Positions 14,807 to 22,673 are shown, numbered from the stretch's first letter. The stretch: 31,324 bases of DNA from an uncultured Lachnospiraceae bacterium (GCA_900554205.1 USGM01000024.1:1-31324), one strand, 5' to 3'. The notes: generated by a model not told the origin, from the letters alone. Translations and numbers: made by a program.

Positions 14807-15899
14807 TCTTTTCCTCTCCCTTCTGACACGCTGCGTCCTTTGCTCCGTCTGCTGCTGCGCTCTGCCCGCATGCCTTGCAGTTTCCGCTGCATGCGTGGCA
14901 GGCAACCATATGCCCGTCGCCCATCTCCACAAGCTCCGGCTCCGTCACATTGCAGACACCCTCGATTCTCTGGTGACATCTCTCATAGAAACCGCATCCG
15001 GGCGGCAGATTCAGCGCGAGCGGCACGGTTCCCTCGATGGAAAACAGTCTGTCAGCCTTTCTTGTGCCGATCTTATGTACCGATCCGATCAGTCCCTGCG
15101 TGTAAGGGTGCAGCGGTCTCGCATAAATATCCTTGACCGGCGCGATCTCAACGATCTTACCGAGGTACATGACCGCAACTCTGTCACACATTGCCGCAAC
15201 TGTTCCCAGATCGTGCGTGATGAACAGGATCGCCGTGTTCAGATCCTTCTGTAATTCCTTCATCAGCTCGAGGATCTGCGCCTGAATGGTAACATCCAGC
15301 GCAGTGGTCGGCTCGTCTGCGATCAGCAGCTTCGGGTTACATACCAGAGCCATGGCGATCAATGCACGCTGCAGCATACCGCCGGAAAACTCGTGCGGGT
15401 ACTGGTCGTAACGCTTCTCCGCATTCGCAATTCCCACCTTGCGCATCATCTCAAGGGAAATTTCCTTTGATTTCTTCTTATCCTTTGTAATATGAAGTCT
15501 TGTACACTCGTTGATCTGATTGCCGATCGTATACAGCGGGGAGAAGGCTACCATGGGCTCCTGAAAGATCATGGATATCTGCTTTCCCCTGACCTGCCTG
15601 ATCTCCTTGCCTCTCGGCTTCAGGTCGAGAAGGTTGATCATGCCCTGCTCGGTTGTGTCGAAATTGATTTCGCCCGTCGTCTTGCACCGCTTATCGTTGA
15701 TGCCGAGGATTGCCTTACTCGTCAGGCTCTTTCCGCAGCCGGACTCTCCTACAAGTCCCAGCGTCTCACCCTTTTTCAGATTAAAGTTCACACCTCGCAC
15801 AGCAGTCAGTGTACCTTCATCCAGCTCTATGTTGATCCGCAGATCCCGGACATCCAGAACCATATCCTGAGCGGTCTTATTTTGCTTATTTTCTTCCAT
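14799..15899 (-). CDS. Opp/Dpp-type ABC transporter ATP-binding protein (OppD-like)
   Basis: 366-aa partner ATPase. Walker A GESGCGKSLT, signature FSGGMLQRALIAMAL (Leu where Opp proteins usually have Arg), Walker B LLIADEPTTALD, H-loop FITHDLGTVAAM. A C-terminal family-specific domain contains PPGCGFYERCHQRIEGVC and then a Cys/Ala-rich tail (ACHACSGNCKACGQSAAADGAKD) longer than usual. The tail has extra cysteines that might extend an iron-sulfur site; this is inference. It lies 17 nt downstream of the OppC-like permease gene and overlaps the OppF-like gene by 8 nt, indicating coupled translation. Confidence 0.94.
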   Translation of the reverse strand: MEENKQNKTAQDMVLDVRDLRINIELDEGTLTAVRGVNFNLKKGETLGLVGESGCGKSLTSKAILGINDKRCKTTGEINFDTTEQGMINLLDLKPRGKEIRQVRGKQISMIFQEPMVAFSPLYTIGNQINECTRLHITKDKKKSKEISLEMMRKVGIANAEKRYDQYPHEFSGGMLQRALIAMALVCNPKLLIADEPTTALDVTIQAQILELMKELQKDLNTAILFITHDLGTVAAMCDRVAVMYLGKIVEIAPVKDIYARPLHPYTQGLIGSVHKIGTRKADRLFSIEGTVPLALNLPPGCGFYERCHQRIEGVCNVTEPELVEMGDGHMVACHACSGNCKACGQSAAADGAKDAACQKGEEKNG

Positions 15900-15916
15900 T
15901 TCCGTCTCCCTTCCGC

Positions 15917-17044
15917 CTACTTATAAGGATCTGCCGCGTCGCGCATACCGTCACCGAGGAAGTTGAATGCCAGTACCGTAACGATAACTGCGAGCAGCGG
16001 GATCAGTCTCCATGGATACTGCGCAATACTCGTGATATCCTGTGTCTCCTGAAGCAGAACGCCCCAGCTGGTCGCCGGTGCCTTCATGCCAAGTCCGAGG
16101 TAGCTCATGGATGTCTCACCGATGATCATTCCCGGGATGCCCAGCGTCAGGCTCACGATCAGGTAGCTCATAAATCCGGGAACCAGATGCTTTGTCATGA
16201 TCTTCCATGTGCTGACTCCCGCAACCTGTGCCGCCATGACAAACTCCTCATTTCTCAGGGAAATAAACTTACCTCTTACGGTTCTCGCCAGTCCCGTCCA
16301 TGAAATGAAGGAGATGATAACCGTTATGTACAGGTACATGCGCGGTACCGGAATGTCTGCCGGAATTGCCGCGGACAGTGCCATCCAGAGAGGAATCGTA
16401 GGCAGTGCGGTCAGCACCTCAATGATTCTCTGGATCACCGTATCGACAACGCCTCCGAAGTAACCGGAAATGCCGCCGAGGATGATGCCCAGAATAAAGC
16501 TGATTAATGTTCCTGCGAACGGAATTGTCAGCGAAATCTGGCTTCCAAACAGGATACGCGAGAACAGGTCACAGCCAAGGCTGTCTCCGCCGAAGAGCAT
16601 CAGCTTTGCTCCCTCTCCGCCGTTCTCTCCGACTACACCGTACAGATGTCTGTCACAGGGAATGAAGCCGAACAGCTTATACTCGCCGCCCTTCGCAAAG
16701 AACTTTACAAAATATTTCTCGCTGGTGTCTTCCGCCCACTCACGCTTGAAGGTCTCTTTGTTGTTAATATAAGTCATCTTATAGACATAAGGTCCGACAA
16801 ATTTTCCGTCCTCATCTACCCAGTGGATTGTCGTCGGCTTTGCATTCTTATAGGTACTGTCGAAATCACTCAGTCCGTAAGGTGCGACAAAGGGTGCGAA
16901 CAATGCCAGCGTATACAGGATCAGCAGCAGGATGATGCTCAGCTTTGCCAGCTTATGATGCATCAGCTTCTTGCGCATCAGCGTCCATTGGGAGGCAAGG
17001 TAGTAATCCTCGTCTGATTTTTTCTTTTTTCTAAATATACTCAT
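15917..17044 (-). CDS. Opp-type ABC transporter permease (OppC-like)
   Basis: 375-aa inner-membrane permease. The first helix (AKLSIILLLILYTLALFAPFVAPYG) is followed by a roughly 110-residue extracytoplasmic insertion (about residues 60-170, including FFAKGGEYKLFGFIPCDRHLYG), then five helices. The EAA loop for ATPase contact is VRGKFISLRNEEFVMAAQVAGVSTWKIMTKHLVPG. The C-terminus LAFNFLGDGMRDAADP is the classic OppC/DppC ending. A long insertion after helix 1 is typical of the OppC group. It begins 3 nt after the OppB-like gene's stop, with its GAGGAGCTG site inside that gene's end. Confidence 0.94.
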   Translation of the reverse strand: MSIFRKKKKSDEDYYLASQWTLMRKKLMHHKLAKLSIILLLILYTLALFAPFVAPYGLSDFDSTYKNAKPTTIHWVDEDGKFVGPYVYKMTYINNKETFKREWAEDTSEKYFVKFFAKGGEYKLFGFIPCDRHLYGVVGENGGEGAKLMLFGGDSLGCDLFSRILFGSQISLTIPFAGTLISFILGIILGGISGYFGGVVDTVIQRIIEVLTALPTIPLWMALSAAIPADIPVPRMYLYITVIISFISWTGLARTVRGKFISLRNEEFVMAAQVAGVSTWKIMTKHLVPGFMSYLIVSLTLGIPGMIIGETSMSYLGLGMKAPATSWGVLLQETQDITSIAQYPWRLIPLLAVIVTVLAFNFLGDGMRDAADPYK

Positions 17045-17047
17045 ACG

Positions 17048-18046
17048 TCAGCTCCTCTTCTTCTCAAAACGGATTCTCGGGTCAAGCCATGCCAGCAGAA
17101 TATCCGAAAGCAATGTACCTATGACAACCAGAACTGCCTGTGTCATAAGGATCGTACCTGCCAGATAAGTGTCCTGTGTTTTGAGTGCCTCGTAGAGCAC
17201 CGGTCCCTGAATGGAGAGGTTCATTACGATCGCGGAGATCGTCGAACCGGAGAAGATACTGGAGAGGGCTCCCGAAAGACCGCTGACTACAGGGTTCAGA
17301 GCCGCCCGCAGACAGTATTTATAGGTAATCGTCGCCTCGGACACTCCCTTCGCCCTCGCCGTCAGAGCATACTGCTTTGCTGTCTCGTCAAGCATCTGGG
17401 CGCGGACGGTACGGATGACACCACAGGTTCCCGAGGTACCGATAACGATTGTGGGAATGACCATTCTCTGAAGGAACTCCCCGAAGTTATACCAGTGCAG
17501 TCCGTTTTGCAGCATTTCCTTGGAGAACAGTCCGAGCAGCGGGTCTCCCGTCCATTTGAACGACAGATACATGAGCAGGATTGCCAGCAGGAAGTTCGGC
17601 GTTGCCATTCCGAGGAAGCCGATTGCCGTAAACACATAGTCACCGACGGAATACTGGTGCAGCGCACTGTAGATTCCGATCGGGATCGAGACCAGATAGG
17701 TGAAAATCATGATAGTCAGGGACACTGCTATCGTCAGTCCCAGGCGATCCATGATAACGCTCCAGACCGGTCTTCCGTATGCGAAGGAATAACCGAAGTC
17801 ACCCTTGCTTACAATCTTCCACACCCAGTCACAATACCGCAGCACCCAGTTCTTATCCAGTCCGTACTGATGTCTCAGCGCCTGAATGTCCGCCTCGGTG
17901 AACACCTCGCCTTCCGCCTGCATTCTGGCAACATAGCTCGATACATAGTCGCCCTTCGGCAGCTGCATCACGAAAAAGATGACAAACGATATGATGATGA
18001 TGGTGGGTATGAACATTAATATTCTCTTAGCAACATATTTCCACAT
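17048..18046 (-). CDS. Opp-type ABC transporter permease (OppB-like)
   Basis: 332-aa inner-membrane permease with about six helices, beginning MWKYVAKRILMFIPTIIIISFVIFFVM as in OppB/DppB. The EAA loop is RTVRAQMLDETAKQYALTARAKGVSEATITYKY. An extracytoplasmic segment (GEVFTEADIQALRHQYGLDKNWVLRY) precedes helix 2, also standard. The frame is open further upstream, but the ATG at 18046 has AGGAGA about 9 nt before it and gives the conserved N-terminus. It follows the binding-protein gene by about 156 nt containing a stem-loop, so it may be expressed at a lower level than that gene. Confidence 0.94.
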   Translation of the reverse strand: MWKYVAKRILMFIPTIIIISFVIFFVMQLPKGDYVSSYVARMQAEGEVFTEADIQALRHQYGLDKNWVLRYCDWVWKIVSKGDFGYSFAYGRPVWSVIMDRLGLTIAVSLTIMIFTYLVSIPIGIYSALHQYSVGDYVFTAIGFLGMATPNFLLAILLMYLSFKWTGDPLLGLFSKEMLQNGLHWYNFGEFLQRMVIPTIVIGTSGTCGVIRTVRAQMLDETAKQYALTARAKGVSEATITYKYCLRAALNPVVSGLSGALSSIFSGSTISAIVMNLSIQGPVLYEALKTQDTYLAGTILMTQAVLVVIGTLLSDILLAWLDPRIRFEKKRS

Positions 18047-18133
18047 GAATTCATACTCTCCTTTTTCGAGTGAAAAAGTTCCGTTATCGTGAAAAACATT
18101 GCAGATTTTGCTCACGTTCCCGGCACTTTTTTG

Positions 18134-18163
18134 AAAAGAAAGGCAGATTTGACTCTGCCTTTC
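18134..18163 (-). terminator. Intra-operon stem-loop after the binding-protein gene
   Basis: Perfect 10-bp inverted repeat (18138-18147 with 18154-18163), 6-nt loop, followed on the transcript by only TTTT then C and A residues. The weak U-tract suggests partial termination or a 3' stabiliser for the binding-protein message, allowing it to exceed the permease genes in abundance. Confidence 0.6.
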
Positions 18164-18202
18164 CAAATCCTTGTTCTTTGATTCCGATTACTCTGTTACC
18201 GC

Positions 18203-20218
18203 TTACTGCTCTAACCAGCAGCAGTCGATGTGTGCGATTCCAAGTCCGCGGTACTCGTCGCAGAAGATCTCGGACTCAGGGAAGTTGTGAAGCTCGTTGC
18301 GCACTACATACAGCGTGGGAGCGGACTCCATATAGCCCAGAACCCAGATGTTCTCCTCGTGGAGCTTATACATCTTGTCAACGATCTCGGCACGCTTTGC
18401 CTCGTCCACCTCTGTCTTCAGCTCGGTGTAAAGGTTGCAGAGCTCAAGCAGATCGCCGGTAGGCTCTACGCCCTCTGTTCCGCCGGATGCATACCATGTA
18501 CCGATCTCACCGTACCACTCAGCGTAGTTTCTGACAGGAACCAGTGTGTCAGGTCTTACGTCAAGACCAACCGTCTCAGCCGGAGCAACAGGGCTCAGAA
18601 CTGCGTCGTACTCGTTTGCAATAATGTTGTTGTTCAGGGTATCTTTGTCCATATCCTTGAAGGTGCTCTTGATGCCGATTGCTTCCCAATAGGTATTCAG
18701 CACCTTATATGCCTCATCCGCACCGGAGCCGGTGTAGCTGTTGAGGTTCAGCACAAAATCCTTGCCGCTCGGGCAGTCATAGTAGCCGTCGCTGCCCTTT
18801 ACCATGCCAAGACCCTCAAGCAGAGCCTTCGCGCCGTCCACATCATATTCTGTCCACTTCAGTGCCCATGCCTCGTTGTAGCCCTGTGCCCCCTCTGCGG
18901 GAGATGCCTGTCTGCCGCTCTGCCAGCCGTCAGACATCAGCTTTGCAAACTCGTCTCTGTCAACTGCGATGGAGAGTGCCTGTCTGAACTCCTTGGTCTG
19001 GAACAGTGCTCTGTACTCCTCGTCGGGAGCGGTCTGGTTCAGCTCGAGCTGGGATGCAGCATCAGACCATCCGCTGTTCGGCCACTGAACGATATGGTAG
19101 CCTACGGAATCAGAGTTCTCTACAAGTGTCTGGATGTCAGCCCATACGCCGCCGGCAATCGTGTCCTCGCCGCCGAGGATTCTTGTCAGGCTCTGGCTCT
19201 CGTCGGAGTTCTTTGTATACTCGATCTTATCCGTGTAAGGAAGCTGCTGGCCGTTCTGGTCAACCTTCCAGTAATAAGGGTTGCGCACATACTCATAGTA
19301 GTCGCCGGTAACATCGTTCTTTCCTGCTTCCGTAGACAGCACAAACGGATTCAGGGTAGGGATGCCGGAAACGTTCCAGAAATAGTAACCTGTCTCCTTG
19401 CCCATTGCTGCGACATCGGAGAAGCCCATCTCCTCAGCCTTTGCCTGTGCTGCCTCGTCACCGATGAACTCAGGAAGGATTGTCTCCATGTAATGCTTTG
19501 GTGCGAAACACCACTTTGCATTGATGCAGAGATCCTTGATGAAGGTAGGCTTGGATGTCTTGAAGCTTACCTTGAAGGTTGTCGCATCTACATAGGTAAA
19601 GGTACAGGGATCGCCGTTGCTGTCCTTAAAGCAGTCCCAGAGAGATTTTCCGAAGGTCTCGGGTACACACATATGATCGTAGAAGAATACACAATCCTCA
19701 GCCGTGAAGTCCACGCCATCCGACCACTTCATTCCCGCGCGGAGATGAATGGTGTACTCTGTTGCATCTGCGTTCACATCATAGCTCTTTGCAACGTTGG
19801 GTTCAACTTCGCCCGCACTGTTAAAACGGAACAGTCCCTGCTCGATCGGCTTTCCTGTATTCCATCCTGCCTTGCCGTTGAGTGACATGGAAATCGCTCC
19901 GCCGTACTGACCAACCTCGTCAACGACCTCAACCATGACATCATCCGCTGTCGGGATTCTGTCTTCCACTGCGGGAAGTGCTCCGGATGCCACCTGATCT
20001 GCCAGCATAGGTGCTTCGCTGTAGGCACTCACATCTACCGGTGCTTCCTGAGAAGCGCTGCTGCTCTCTTCCGTCTTGGATTCGCTTGCACTTGCCACTA
20101 CATCCTGTGAACCGGATGACTCCTGCGTTCCGTTATTTCCGCAGCCGGTCATCGCTGTCACGCACATCGCTGCGGAAAGAATCACTGCCGCAAGCTTCTT
20201 GCTTACATTTCTTTTCAT
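18203..20218 (-). CDS. Family-5 solute-binding lipoprotein of the Opp-type ABC importer
   Basis: 671-aa extracellular lipoprotein that captures the substrate and hands it to the permeases. Signal peptide of about 25 residues with lipobox MTGC and Cys26, then a Ser/Glu/Ala-rich tether (about 30-60). SBP_bac_5 features are ATEYTIHLRAGMKWSDGVDFTAEDCVFFYDH, ALSIAVDRDEFAKLM and ALKWTEYDVDGAKALLEGLGM. It is longer than typical OppA/DppA (520-600 aa). Family members bind peptides, but several bind oligosaccharides; the co-encoded glycosidases point to an acidic oligosaccharide. First gene of the cluster: AAGGAGGG precedes the ATG and the AraC-type regulator is divergent. Confidence 0.94.
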   Translation of the reverse strand: MKRNVSKKLAAVILSAAMCVTAMTGCGNNGTQESSGSQDVVASASESKTEESSSASQEAPVDVSAYSEAPMLADQVASGALPAVEDRIPTADDVMVEVVDEVGQYGGAISMSLNGKAGWNTGKPIEQGLFRFNSAGEVEPNVAKSYDVNADATEYTIHLRAGMKWSDGVDFTAEDCVFFYDHMCVPETFGKSLWDCFKDSNGDPCTFTYVDATTFKVSFKTSKPTFIKDLCINAKWCFAPKHYMETILPEFIGDEAAQAKAEEMGFSDVAAMGKETGYYFWNVSGIPTLNPFVLSTEAGKNDVTGDYYEYVRNPYYWKVDQNGQQLPYTDKIEYTKNSDESQSLTRILGGEDTIAGGVWADIQTLVENSDSVGYHIVQWPNSGWSDAASQLELNQTAPDEEYRALFQTKEFRQALSIAVDRDEFAKLMSDGWQSGRQASPAEGAQGYNEAWALKWTEYDVDGAKALLEGLGMVKGSDGYYDCPSGKDFVLNLNSYTGSGADEAYKVLNTYWEAIGIKSTFKDMDKDTLNNNIIANEYDAVLSPVAPAETVGLDVRPDTLVPVRNYAEWYGEIGTWYASGGTEGVEPTGDLLELCNLYTELKTEVDEAKRAEIVDKMYKLHEENIWVLGYMESAPTLYVVRNELHNFPESEIFCDEYRGLGIAHIDCCWLEQ

Positions 20219-20272
20219 AAAACCCTCCTTGATTTGTCGCGCCGAAGCGCAATGATTTGGTTTCTTTTGTTT

Positions 20273-20496
20273 GGTTAGTTAGCGCTGTTAACCGGGATTT
20301 CACTCCCTTGATGGTTATAGCGTACCAAAGGAACACCTCCATTTCCACGCATCTATTGTTTTTTTTGCCAAACATATTGCATTTTTTGCTTTTTGATTTT
20401 ATAATTTATTTGTGTATTGCATAGTTTACACTAATTTACAGGTTTGTTTTTGTACACTTTACACAATTCTTTCTTGTTGTTAACGCAAACTTTACA
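20273..20496. promoter_or_regulatory. Divergent control region between the glycan operon and its AraC-type regulator
   Basis: Four identical TTTACA hexamers lie at 20425, 20435, 20458 and 20491 (offsets 0, 10, 33 and 66), close to whole helical turns and suited to an AraC-family dimer. On the minus strand a -10-like TATAAA (20397-20402) lies 22 bp from the first pair, which therefore covers the -35 position; no consensus -35 is present, as expected for an activator-dependent promoter. A pseudo-palindrome, GGTTAGTTAGCGCTGTTAACC without a perfect centre (20273-20293), sits in the operon leader and could be a second site. No clear promoter was found for the regulator gene. Confidence 0.5.
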
Positions 20497-20516
20497 TTTG
20501 AGGCAGGAGGAAACCT

Positions 20517-21440
20517 ATGTTAATTGACAACACTCTGGTCTACACGCAGGAATATAAGATCGAGATCGGACGCCCCGGGAAAAATCTGTATTACTTTTTC
20601 GACTACGACGAGCGTTCCTACTCTATTAATATGGAATTCCAGCATTTCCACCAGTTCTATGAAATGTGCATCTTTCTGGATGACAAGGCAGGACACCTGA
20701 TCGACGGTGTCTGGTTCGACATGCGCTGCTGTGACATCGTCGCCCTGCGCCCCTCCCTGCTCCACAAGACCTTTTATCCCGAGGGACAGCCCAGCAAGCG
20801 CCTGATCATCCAGTTTTCGATTCCGCCGATGATCTCCGCCTTTGAGAACTGCATGAAATCCGTCTACAGCATTTTCGAGGGAGACTGCCCGATTTACCGC
20901 TTTGAAGATCCTTACAAAAAAGCGGTTCTGGAAAAGCTCAACGACATCTATTACCTGTCCCAGAATCCCAACGAGCTGACAGATCTTGCCATCCACAACA
21001 AGTTTATCGAATTTTTAAGCCTGATCTATCTCTACCGGGATAAAAATGTCTACTCCAACCGCTCGGACTTTGACAACATTACAAGTAAAGTATACAGCAT
21101 AACCGCGTATATACATAGTCATTTTACGGAGGATATTTCACTGGAGTCCGTTTCCAGGGAATTTTTCATCAGCAGCTACTATCTCTCCCACCAGTTTAAG
21201 CGGATTACCGGTTTTACGCTCACCGACTATGTCCAGCTCACCAGAGTGCGCAATGCCCAGACACTGCTGCTCTCCACGGATAAGCCCATCACAGACATTG
21301 CCTTCCTCTGTGGTTTTTCGAGCTTCTCCCAGTTCAACAGAGCCTTCAATAAATTTCTGCATCTGTCCCCCTCCGCTTTCAGAAAGGATGCAAAAATTCA
21401 GCAAACGCCATCTTTGTTGTTGACAAATTTTATCGACTAA
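20517..21440 (+). CDS. AraC/XylS-family transcriptional regulator
   Basis: 307-aa one-component regulator. The N-terminal ~170 residues look like a cupin-type ligand domain (FQHFHQFYEMCIFLDDKAGHLIDG, then CDIVALRPSLLHKTFYP), and two AraC helix-turn-helix units occupy about residues 190-290: ISLESVSREFFISSYYLSHQFKRITG and ITDIAFLCGFSSFSQFNRAFNKFLHLSPSAFRK. The second follows the family signature closely. GGAGGA lies 5 nt upstream of the ATG. It is divergent from the ABC/glycosidase operon and almost certainly controls it, probably activating in response to an imported sugar or breakdown product. The gene's 3' end contains the promoter of the downstream manganese riboswitch. Confidence 0.93.
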   Translation: MLIDNTLVYTQEYKIEIGRPGKNLYYFFDYDERSYSINMEFQHFHQFYEMCIFLDDKAGHLIDGVWFDMRCCDIVALRPSLLHKTFYPEGQPSKRLIIQFSIPPMISAFENCMKSVYSIFEGDCPIYRFEDPYKKAVLEKLNDIYYLSQNPNELTDLAIHNKFIEFLSLIYLYRDKNVYSNRSDFDNITSKVYSITAYIHSHFTEDISLESVSREFFISSYYLSHQFKRITGFTLTDYVQLTRVRNAQTLLLSTDKPITDIAFLCGFSSFSQFNRAFNKFLHLSPSAFRKDAKIQQTPSLLLTNFID

Positions 21441-21448
21441 GCTATGAT
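21420..21448 (+). promoter_or_regulatory. Promoter of the riboswitch-mntP transcript
   Basis: TTGACA (21420-21425), 17-bp spacer, TATGAT (21443-21448). The -35 and part of the spacer lie inside the last codons of the AraC-type gene. Transcription would start near 21455. Confidence 0.75.
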
Positions 21449-21525
21449 ATACCTATTCGATGCCGAAAGCGGCAGATACCTGTTTTCCGGTGGGCGATAC
21501 AAACCCTACAACATTATATGGAATT

Positions 21526-21629
21526 CCTGTGAGGGAGTAGTTGACAGCTTTTCGCTGTGGTAATATCAACACAATGACGTACACCGTCTGGTATTACCGA
21601 AGCAATTCAGATTGCGATAATGAGACTCA
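21526..21629 (+). promoter_or_regulatory. yybP-ykoY manganese riboswitch aptamer
   Basis: The first Mn2+-binding loop GGGAGTAG (21533-21540) and the later conserved stretch ACACCGTCTGG...AATGAGACTCA (21581-21629) match the yybP-ykoY class, including the L. lactis aptamer pattern GGGGAGUAG...CACCGGCUU...AGCAAGACC. P1 closes by TGAG (21530-21533) with CTCA (21626-21629). It precedes mntP, the classical target of this Mn2+-activated class. The 3' P1 strand overlaps the 5' strand of the following terminator, so ligand binding should favour read-through. Confidence 0.88.
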
Positions 21630-21674
21630 GGGACAATTTATGAGAGATACCTCATAGATTGCCCTGATTTTTTT
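21627..21674 (+). terminator. Riboswitch-controlled terminator
   Basis: Stem TCAGGG-A-CAAT (21627-21637) pairs with ATTGCCCTGA (21658-21667) with one bulge, extended inside by ATGAG/CTCAT, and is followed by seven T (21668-21674). Its first three bases are shared with riboswitch P1, making the two folds exclusive. Confidence 0.88.
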
Positions 21675-21724
21675 GCGGCTGACAGCAATTCCAGATACAG
21701 GAAAACCGCAGAATGGAGGACATT

Positions 21725-22300
21725 ATGAGTTTATTGACACTATTTATCACCGCCGTGGGATTGTCCATGGATGCCTTTGCCGTTGCGATCTGCAAGGGAC
21801 TTGCGATGAAAAAGCTCTCGTGGAAAAAAGCCTTGATTATCGGACTGTGGTTCGGCGGCTTTCAGGCGTTAATGCCCACGATCGGCTATCTTCTGGGAAC
21901 GCGCTTTGAACACTACGTCACCGCCATTGACCACTGGATCGCTTTTGTGCTTCTGGTATTGATCGGTGCCAATATGGTGAAGGAATCCTTCTCCAAAGAG
22001 GAAGAGTCCTCGAATGATTCCGTCGATTTCAAGACAATGTTCCTCCTCGCCATCGCCACCAGTATTGATGCACTCGCCGTCGGCGTTACCTACGCCTTCC
22101 TGCAGGTCCGCATCGTTCCCGCCGTGTCCTTCATCGGCGTCATTACATTCACACTCTCGATCGTCGGCGTCAAGATCGGAAATGTTTTTGGTCTGAAATA
22201 CAAGTCCAAGGCAGAGCTTACCGGCGGTATCATCCTGATCGTCATGGGTATCAAGATCCTGCTGGAGCACCTCGGACTGTTAAACTGGCTGCCTTTCTGA
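21725..22300 (+). CDS. mntP: Manganese efflux pump MntP
   Basis: 191-aa membrane protein with six helices in two repeats, exporting Mn2+ to prevent toxicity. Each repeat has the conserved family Asp: LSMDAFAVAICKG (Asp16) and TSIDALAVGVTYAF (Asp115). Further markers are GGFQALMPTIGYLLG and the C-terminal GGIILIVMGIKILLEHLG. The ATG at 21725 is chosen; GGAGG at 21715-21719 is its ribosome binding site, and the in-frame ATG at 21713 overlaps that site and would have none. Control by the yybP-ykoY riboswitch directly upstream is the standard arrangement, so the gene should be switched on by high Mn2+. A terminator hairpin lies 50 nt downstream. Confidence 0.95.
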   Translation: MSLLTLFITAVGLSMDAFAVAICKGLAMKKLSWKKALIIGLWFGGFQALMPTIGYLLGTRFEHYVTAIDHWIAFVLLVLIGANMVKESFSKEEESSNDSVDFKTMFLLAIATSIDALAVGVTYAFLQVRIVPAVSFIGVITFTLSIVGVKIGNVFGLKYKSKAELTGGIILIVMGIKILLEHLGLLNWLPF

Positions 22301-22350
22301 GGATCATAGCAAGTGCTTAGGGAATTAAATGTGTCCTCTGAGGCAAGCAA

Positions 22351-22380
22351 AAATGCAACTATTTTTAGTTGCATTTTTTT
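22351..22380 (+). terminator. Terminator of mntP
   Basis: Perfect 11-bp stem AAATGCAACTA (22351-22361) with TAGTTGCATTT (22366-22376) and a run of seven T (22374-22380). The 3' arm also supplies the -35 of the hicAB promoter, so the two genes share DNA here. Confidence 0.85.
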
Positions 22381-22405
22381 AGTTACCGTGTATAATATTA
22401 GTAAC
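22369..22405 (+). promoter_or_regulatory. hicAB promoter with palindromic operator
   Basis: TTGCAT (22369-22374), 16-bp spacer, perfect TATAAT (22391-22396). GTTAC (22382-22386) and GTAAC (22401-22405) form an inverted repeat around the -10. This is a natural site for HicB autoregulation. Confidence 0.65.
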
Positions 22406-22418
22406 GGGGGGATATGCT

Positions 22419-22673
22419 ATGGGGCAAAAGGAAAAACTCATTCAGCGTCTTAAATCAAAACCCAAGGACTTTACTTTTGATGATGCTGAAACATTACTCA
22501 AATACTTAGATTACATTCGCTCGAACAAGGGAAAAACAAGCGGTTCCCGTGTCATGTTCGTAAACGCCAAACACGGAATCATCTTGCTCCATAAGCCACA
22601 TCCGCAAAAAAAGTTGAAAGCCTATCAAATCAAGCAGTTGATAGAGATTTTGGAACAGGAGGGTCTCATATGA
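22419..22673 (+). CDS. hicA: HicA-family mRNA interferase toxin
   Basis: 84-aa toxin of the type II HicAB system, expected to cleave mRNA when its antitoxin is degraded. The double-stranded-RNA-binding-like fold is recognisable: KDFTFDDAETLLKYLDY, then GKTSGSRVMF, then IILLHKPHPQKKLKAYQIKQLIEILEQEGL. Classical HicA has a catalytic His in GSH; here the motif reads GSR, the variant common in the HicA branch with the HKPHP block, so the catalytic His may be one of those in LLHKPH. A G-rich site precedes the ATG. It overlaps hicB by ATGA, toxin first, the usual HicAB order. Confidence 0.88.
   Translation: MGQKEKLIQRLKSKPKDFTFDDAETLLKYLDYIRSNKGKTSGSRVMFVNAKHGIILLHKPHPQKKLKAYQIKQLIEILEQEGLI

Noticed and set aside
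14807..14932. Upstream extension of the OppF-like protein
   Set aside because: The extra N-terminus is the out-of-frame copy of the OppD-like gene's end; the internal ATG at 14806 has the ribosome binding site and gives the normal ATPase start.
13838..15136. 432-codon plus-strand open frame spanning the two ATPase genes
   Set aside because: Crosses the boundary of two well-defined genes on the other strand and carries no recognisable domain.
18230..19885. 551-codon plus-strand open frame opposite the binding-protein gene
   Set aside because: Antisense to a full-length SBP_bac_5 lipoprotein; no start signal, and composition typical of a reverse-frame shadow in GC-biased codons.
20425..20496. 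TTTACA repeats considered as a CRISPR fragment
   Set aside because: Units are only 6 bp with irregular spacing and no cas genes; regulatory half-sites are the better reading.
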